The notes beneath the pieces were generated by a model that saw nothing but the letters and a program-made list of their open reading frames with translations, did no database searches and was not told the origin of the DNA. A DNA stretch of 64,000 nucleotides from Ferranicluibacter rubi (lineage in GTDB: Bacteria > Pseudomonadota > Alphaproteobacteria > Rhizobiales > Rhizobiaceae), in contig NZ_JAANCM010000007.1 in the NCBI RefSeq assembly GCF_011603255.1, positions 124,001 to 188,000 of the forward strand, written 5' to 3'. Position numbers and translations under genes: made by a program. Positions 60,745-64,000 of this stretch are shown here, one piece after another (positions within the stretch are counted from its first letter, which is position 1; each line of letters starts with the position of its first letter).

Positions 60745-62337
60745 ATGGCTTACAAGACCGATTACGGGAAGATCGAAGATCTGATTTCTGCCAATACGAG
60801 CTGGAGCGGCGTCACCCCCGAAGCCGTATCCCGCATGCGGCTGCAGAACCGCTTCAAGACGGGTCTCGACATTGCGCGCTATACCGCCGACATCATGCGC
60901 CGCGACATGGCGGCCTACGATGCCGATCCGGCCAACTACACCCAGTCGCTCGGCTGCTGGCACGGCTTCATCGCCCAGCAGAAGATGATCTCGATCAAGA
61001 AGCACTTCGGCACCACGAAGGGACGGTACCTCTACCTGTCCGGCTGGATGGTTGCGGCTCTGCGCTCCGAGTTTGGCCCGCTGCCCGACCAGTCAATGCA
61101 CGAGAAGACCAGCGTTCCCGCGCTGATCGAGGAGCTTTACACCTTCCTGCGTCAGGCCGATGCCCGCGAACTCGGCATGCTGTTCCGCGATATCGATGCG
61201 GCGCGCGCCGCCGGCGACATCGCCCGGGAGCGGCAGTTGCAGCAGGCGATCGAGAACTATCAGACGCATGTCGTTCCCGTTATCGCCGACATCGACGCAG
61301 GCTTCGGCAATGCCGAGGCGACCTATCTTCTGGCCAAGAAGATGATCGAGGCCGGTGCCTGCGCGCTGCAGATCGAAAACCAGGTTTCCGACGAAAAGCA
61401 GTGCGGTCACCAGGACGGCAAGGTCACGGTTCCCCACGAGGACTTCATCGCGAAAATCCGCGCCTGCCGCTACGCTTTCCTCGAAATGGGCATCGACAAC
61501 GGCATCATCGTCGCCCGCACGGACTCGCTCGGTGCCGGCCTCACCAAGCAGATCGCCGTCAGCGCGGAAGCCGGCGATATCGGCGACCTCTACAATTCCT
61601 TTCTCGATTGCGAGGAAGTCGCCGACATCAGTTCGCTCAATGGCGATGTCATCATCAACCGCGGCGGCAAGCTGATGCGCCCGAAGCGCCTGCCGTCCAA
61701 CCTCTACCAGTTCCGCGAAGGCACCGGTGCGGACCGCTGCGTTCTCGATTGCATCACCTCGCTCCAGAACGGCGCCGACCTGTTGTGGATCGAAACGGAA
61801 AAGCCGCATATCGAGCAGATCGCCGGCATGGTCGATCGCGTTCGCGAGGTCGTTCCGAATGCGAAGCTCGTCTACAACAACTCGCCGTCGTTCAACTGGA
61901 CGCTGAACTTCCGCCAGCAGGTCTTCGACGCCTGGGCAAAGGAGGGCAAGGACGTTTCGGCCTATGATCGCGCCCGGCTGATGAGCGTCGATTACGACGC
62001 GACGCCGCTCGGCCAGGAAGCGGATGAGTGGATCCGGACGTTCCAGCGCGATGCTGCAAAGCGCGCCGGCATCTTCCACCACCTGATCACGCTGCCGACC
62101 TACCACACGGCAGCCCTGTCGACGGACAATCTGGCGAAGGAATACTTCGGCGATGCAGGCATGCTCGGCTACGTCAAGGGCGTCCAGCGGAAGGAAATCC
62201 GGGAAGGCATCGCCTGTGTCAAGCACCAGAACATGGCCGGCTCCGACCTTGGCGACGACCACAAGGAATATTTCGCCGGCGACGCCGCCCTGAAGGCCGG
62301 CGGCTCGCACAACACGATGAACCAGTTCGCGGCCTGA
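60745..62337 (+). CDS. aceA: Isocitrate lyase
   Basis: AceA splits isocitrate to glyoxylate and succinate in the glyoxylate shunt, allowing growth on acetate and fatty acids. ATG 60745 follows GAGGAG. The 530-residue protein is of the longer class and has 'PVIADIDAGFGNAEATYLLA' and the active-site 'DEKQCGHQDGKVTVPHEDFI' (catalytic Cys, with KQCGH for the usual KKCGH). It also has 'ARTDSLGAG' and 'NNSPSFNWT'. No malate synthase is in the window. A strong terminator hairpin follows at 62411. Confidence 0.95.
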   Translation: MAYKTDYGKIEDLISANTSWSGVTPEAVSRMRLQNRFKTGLDIARYTADIMRRDMAAYDADPANYTQSLGCWHGFIAQQKMISIKKHFGTTKGRYLYLSGWMVAALRSEFGPLPDQSMHEKTSVPALIEELYTFLRQADARELGMLFRDIDAARAAGDIARERQLQQAIENYQTHVVPVIADIDAGFGNAEATYLLAKKMIEAGACALQIENQVSDEKQCGHQDGKVTVPHEDFIAKIRACRYAFLEMGIDNGIIVARTDSLGAGLTKQIAVSAEAGDIGDLYNSFLDCEEVADISSLNGDVIINRGGKLMRPKRLPSNLYQFREGTGADRCVLDCITSLQNGADLLWIETEKPHIEQIAGMVDRVREVVPNAKLVYNNSPSFNWTLNFRQQVFDAWAKEGKDVSAYDRARLMSVDYDATPLGQEADEWIRTFQRDAAKRAGIFHHLITLPTYHTAALSTDNLAKEYFGDAGMLGYVKGVQRKEIREGIACVKHQNMAGSDLGDDHKEYFAGDAALKAGGSHNTMNQFAA

Positions 62338-62770
62338 AGATAGCCGCGAAGGGCACACGGGCGACCGCGTCCCTTGGGTTTCAGACGGTCACGGACAGAT
62401 TTGGCTATTTGCATGAGCGCGGGGTGGAAGCCCCGCGCTCATGCATTTTGCGTTGTGCGGCAATGAGACCGTAGTGATCCCGGCGGCAATTTGCGGCCTC
62501 CGACAATGTAGATATTCTAATCATTCCTCCGATTATTCTAAATGGAGCTAACTCCTCTTCTCTCGTATTGTCATTTCAGAAGCCGCTTTGGGAGGCGGCT
62601 GAGAGGGGCGCGGACAGAGGACCGCGCTCTTTGGGAGGAGACGAAATACGCAATCGACGCCGTTTTGACGGGCAGGCAACCATGCCTGAGCCGCAAATGT
62701 ATGTCTGTTGCCGACCCTGTCTCCGGCCGGTCTCTCTTCAACCGAGTTGTCCCCAGCCGAGGATCTTGAA
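62338..62770. other. Intergenic region after aceA
   Basis: 433 bases lie between aceA and the next gene, with the aceA terminator at 62411-62450. The sequence from about 62500 to 62600 is AT-richer and may hold the promoter of the downstream gene. No gene is recognised. Confidence 0.45.
62411..62450 (+). terminator. aceA terminator hairpin
   Basis: GCATGAGCGCGGGG (62411-62424) and CCCCGCGCTCATGC (62431-62444) form a perfect 14-bp stem with the loop TGGAAG. It is followed by ATTTTG, a short T-tract. It lies 74 bases past the aceA stop and is a convincing intrinsic terminator. Confidence 0.85.
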
Positions 62771-64000
62771 ATGAATCTCTATTCACTGCTTCAACTTCGT
62801 GCCGACAATGGCCGTCCGGTGCGCGTCGGGCTCATCGGCGCCGGCAAGTTCGGATCGATGGTCATGGCCCAGGCGCAGCGCATCCAGGGCCTGCACCTCG
62901 TCGGCGTCGTCGATCTGGATGTCGGCAAGGCGAAGGAATCCATGGCCCGCGTCGGCTGGCCGAAAGAGCGCACCTCCGCCACCAGCTGCGGCGATGCGAT
63001 CAAGACCGGCTCGACCTTCGTCACCGACGACGTCAAGGCGCTCTACGAATGCGGCGAGATCGAGTGCATCATCGAGGCGACAGGCCATCCGATCGCCGGA
63101 ACGCGCCATGCGCTCGGTGCCATCGAACACAACAAGCACGTCGTCATGGTCAATGTCGAAGCCGACGTCATGGTCGGGCCGATCCTTGCCGAAAAGGCAC
63201 GGGCCAAAGGCCTGATCTATTCCATGGCCTATGGCGACCAGCCGGCGCTGATCTGCGAGCTGGTCGACTGGGCTCGCGCCACCGGCTTCGAGGTGACCTC
63301 GGCCGGCAAGGGCATGAACTTCGAGCCGCGCTATCGCTACTCGACGCCGGATACGGTCTGGGGCCTCTTCGGCTGGACCGAGGAACAGGTCGCGGCCGAC
63401 AACCTCAACCCCAAGCTCTACAATTCCTTTACCGACGGCACCAAGGCGGCCATCGAAATGGCAGCGGTCGCCAACGGCACCGGCCTCGATTGCCCGGATG
63501 ATGGCCTCGCATTCCCGCCCGCCGGGCTTCATGATCTGGCCCGCGTTTTCCGCCCGACATCCGACGGCGGCCGCATGGCGCGCTCGGGCCTCGTCGATAT
63601 CGCCGCCAGCCAGGAGCCGGATGGCCGCGAGGTGTTCAACAACATCCGCTACGGCGTATTCGTTACCTTCAAGGCGCACAATGAGTATGCCCGCGCCTGC
63701 TTCAAGCAATACGGCCTTCTGACCGATCCCTCCGGCTGGTACGCCTCGATGTGGCGCCCCTTCCATATCATCGGTCTGGAAACATCGGTGAGCGTTCTCT
63801 CCGCCGTGCTGCGCAATGAGCCGACCGGTTGCTCCAAGGAATTCCGCGGCGATGCGGTGGCGACGGCGAAGAAGGACATGCAGCCGGGCGAGATGCTGGA
63901 CGGCGAGGGCGGCTATGCCGTCTGGGCCAATGCGATCCCGGCCGCCCGCAGCCTCGACCTCAAGGCCCTGCCGATTGGTCTTGCGCATAACGTGAAGCTG
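62771..64000 (+). CDS. COG4091-like NAD(P)-dependent oxidoreductase, partial
   Basis: ATG 62771 opens a frame that runs off the right edge (410 codons visible). The protein has a Rossmann fold ('VRVGLIGAGKFGSMVMAQAQ', about 18-37) and a homoserine-dehydrogenase-like catalytic part ('IEATGHPIAGTRHALGAIEH', 'VNVEADVMVGPILAEKARAK'). The C-terminal part before the edge reads 'VKL' after 'LPIGLAHN', where a SAF domain usually follows. COG4091 proteins act in sugar-acid and related breakdown pathways. The substrate is not clear from the window. Confidence 0.8.
   Translation, partial: MNLYSLLQLRADNGRPVRVGLIGAGKFGSMVMAQAQRIQGLHLVGVVDLDVGKAKESMARVGWPKERTSATSCGDAIKTGSTFVTDDVKALYECGEIECIIEATGHPIAGTRHALGAIEHNKHVVMVNVEADVMVGPILAEKARAKGLIYSMAYGDQPALICELVDWARATGFEVTSAGKGMNFEPRYRYSTPDTVWGLFGWTEEQVAADNLNPKLYNSFTDGTKAAIEMAAVANGTGLDCPDDGLAFPPAGLHDLARVFRPTSDGGRMARSGLVDIAASQEPDGREVFNNIRYGVFVTFKAHNEYARACFKQYGLLTDPSGWYASMWRPFHIIGLETSVSVLSAVLRNEPTGCSKEFRGDAVATAKKDMQPGEMLDGEGGYAVWANAIPAARSLDLKALPIGLAHNVKL

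Noticed and set aside
1..64000. CRISPR array
   Set aside because: No regularly spaced direct repeats were found; the repeated units seen are IS ends, duplications or operators.

Overview
The window looks like an accessory-rich replicon (chromid, plasmid or island-bearing chromosome) of a Rhizobiaceae-type alphaproteobacterium. The evidence is the high-GC background, the rhizobial IS66, IS3 and IS1182 insertion sequences, and the many ABC uptake operons with tightly overlapping genes. The biuret and cyanuric acid genes resemble those known from Rhizobium leguminosarum, and a ScfR/RamB-like regulator sits beside isocitrate lyase. Species cannot be fixed from the sequence alone.

Layout. 1-10406 is a nested pile of mobile DNA. 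An IS1182 element lies between two IS66-type tnpA heads that point away from each other. A complete IS66 element (2502-10406) sits in the start of another IS66 tnpB. That element is split by a second IS66 (4814-10203, with an exact 8-bp target duplication). The second IS66 is in turn split by a serine-recombinase element (about 7052-9635), whose recombinase gene carries one in-frame TGA. 10680-20275 is a sugar/glycan island: glmM and glmS (GC-rich) surround a low-GC two-domain glycosyltransferase, followed on the other strand by a low-GC UDP-galactopyranose mutase-like flavoprotein and an unrecognised partner protein. 20465-23190 is a second IS mosaic (single-ORF IS66 with an 8-bp duplication, nested and deleted IS3 copies).

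23588-26339 is a CheW-MCP-CheW chemoreceptor operon. 26789-33952 holds an ABC importer (binding protein, ATPase, two permeases) with a glycerophosphodiester phosphodiesterase, an inositol-monophosphatase-family enzyme and a divergent ROK regulator. This suggests uptake and breakdown of a phosphodiester such as glycerophosphoinositol. 34082-37824 is a decaying toxin-antitoxin/immunity-like patch: a hipB, a hipA in two separated and damaged pieces, and a frameshifted Rap1a-like gene.

37825-48295 is a ten-gene operon for cyanuric acid and biuret use as nitrogen source. It encodes a BMP-type ABC importer, formamidase, biuret amidohydrolase, cyanuric acid amidohydrolase, a second isochorismatase-fold hydrolase, a cupin and allophanate hydrolase, with a divergent GntR/FCD regulator and a repeated TGYATGCA site between them. 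49292-51100 is an EAL-CBS-GGDEF protein. 51539-52370 is a PrlF-YhaV toxin-antitoxin pair. 52734-57872 is a second ABC sugar-type importer ending in a GpdQ-like phosphodiesterase. 58182-58837 is a TumE-TumA pair with a probably leaderless start. 59218-62337 is the ScfR-like regulator and isocitrate lyase. The right edge carries a partial COG4091-like oxidoreductase.

Together the intact genes describe a soil or rhizosphere scavenger of nitrogen (cyanurate, biuret) and of phosphodiesters and sugars, set among mobile DNA.
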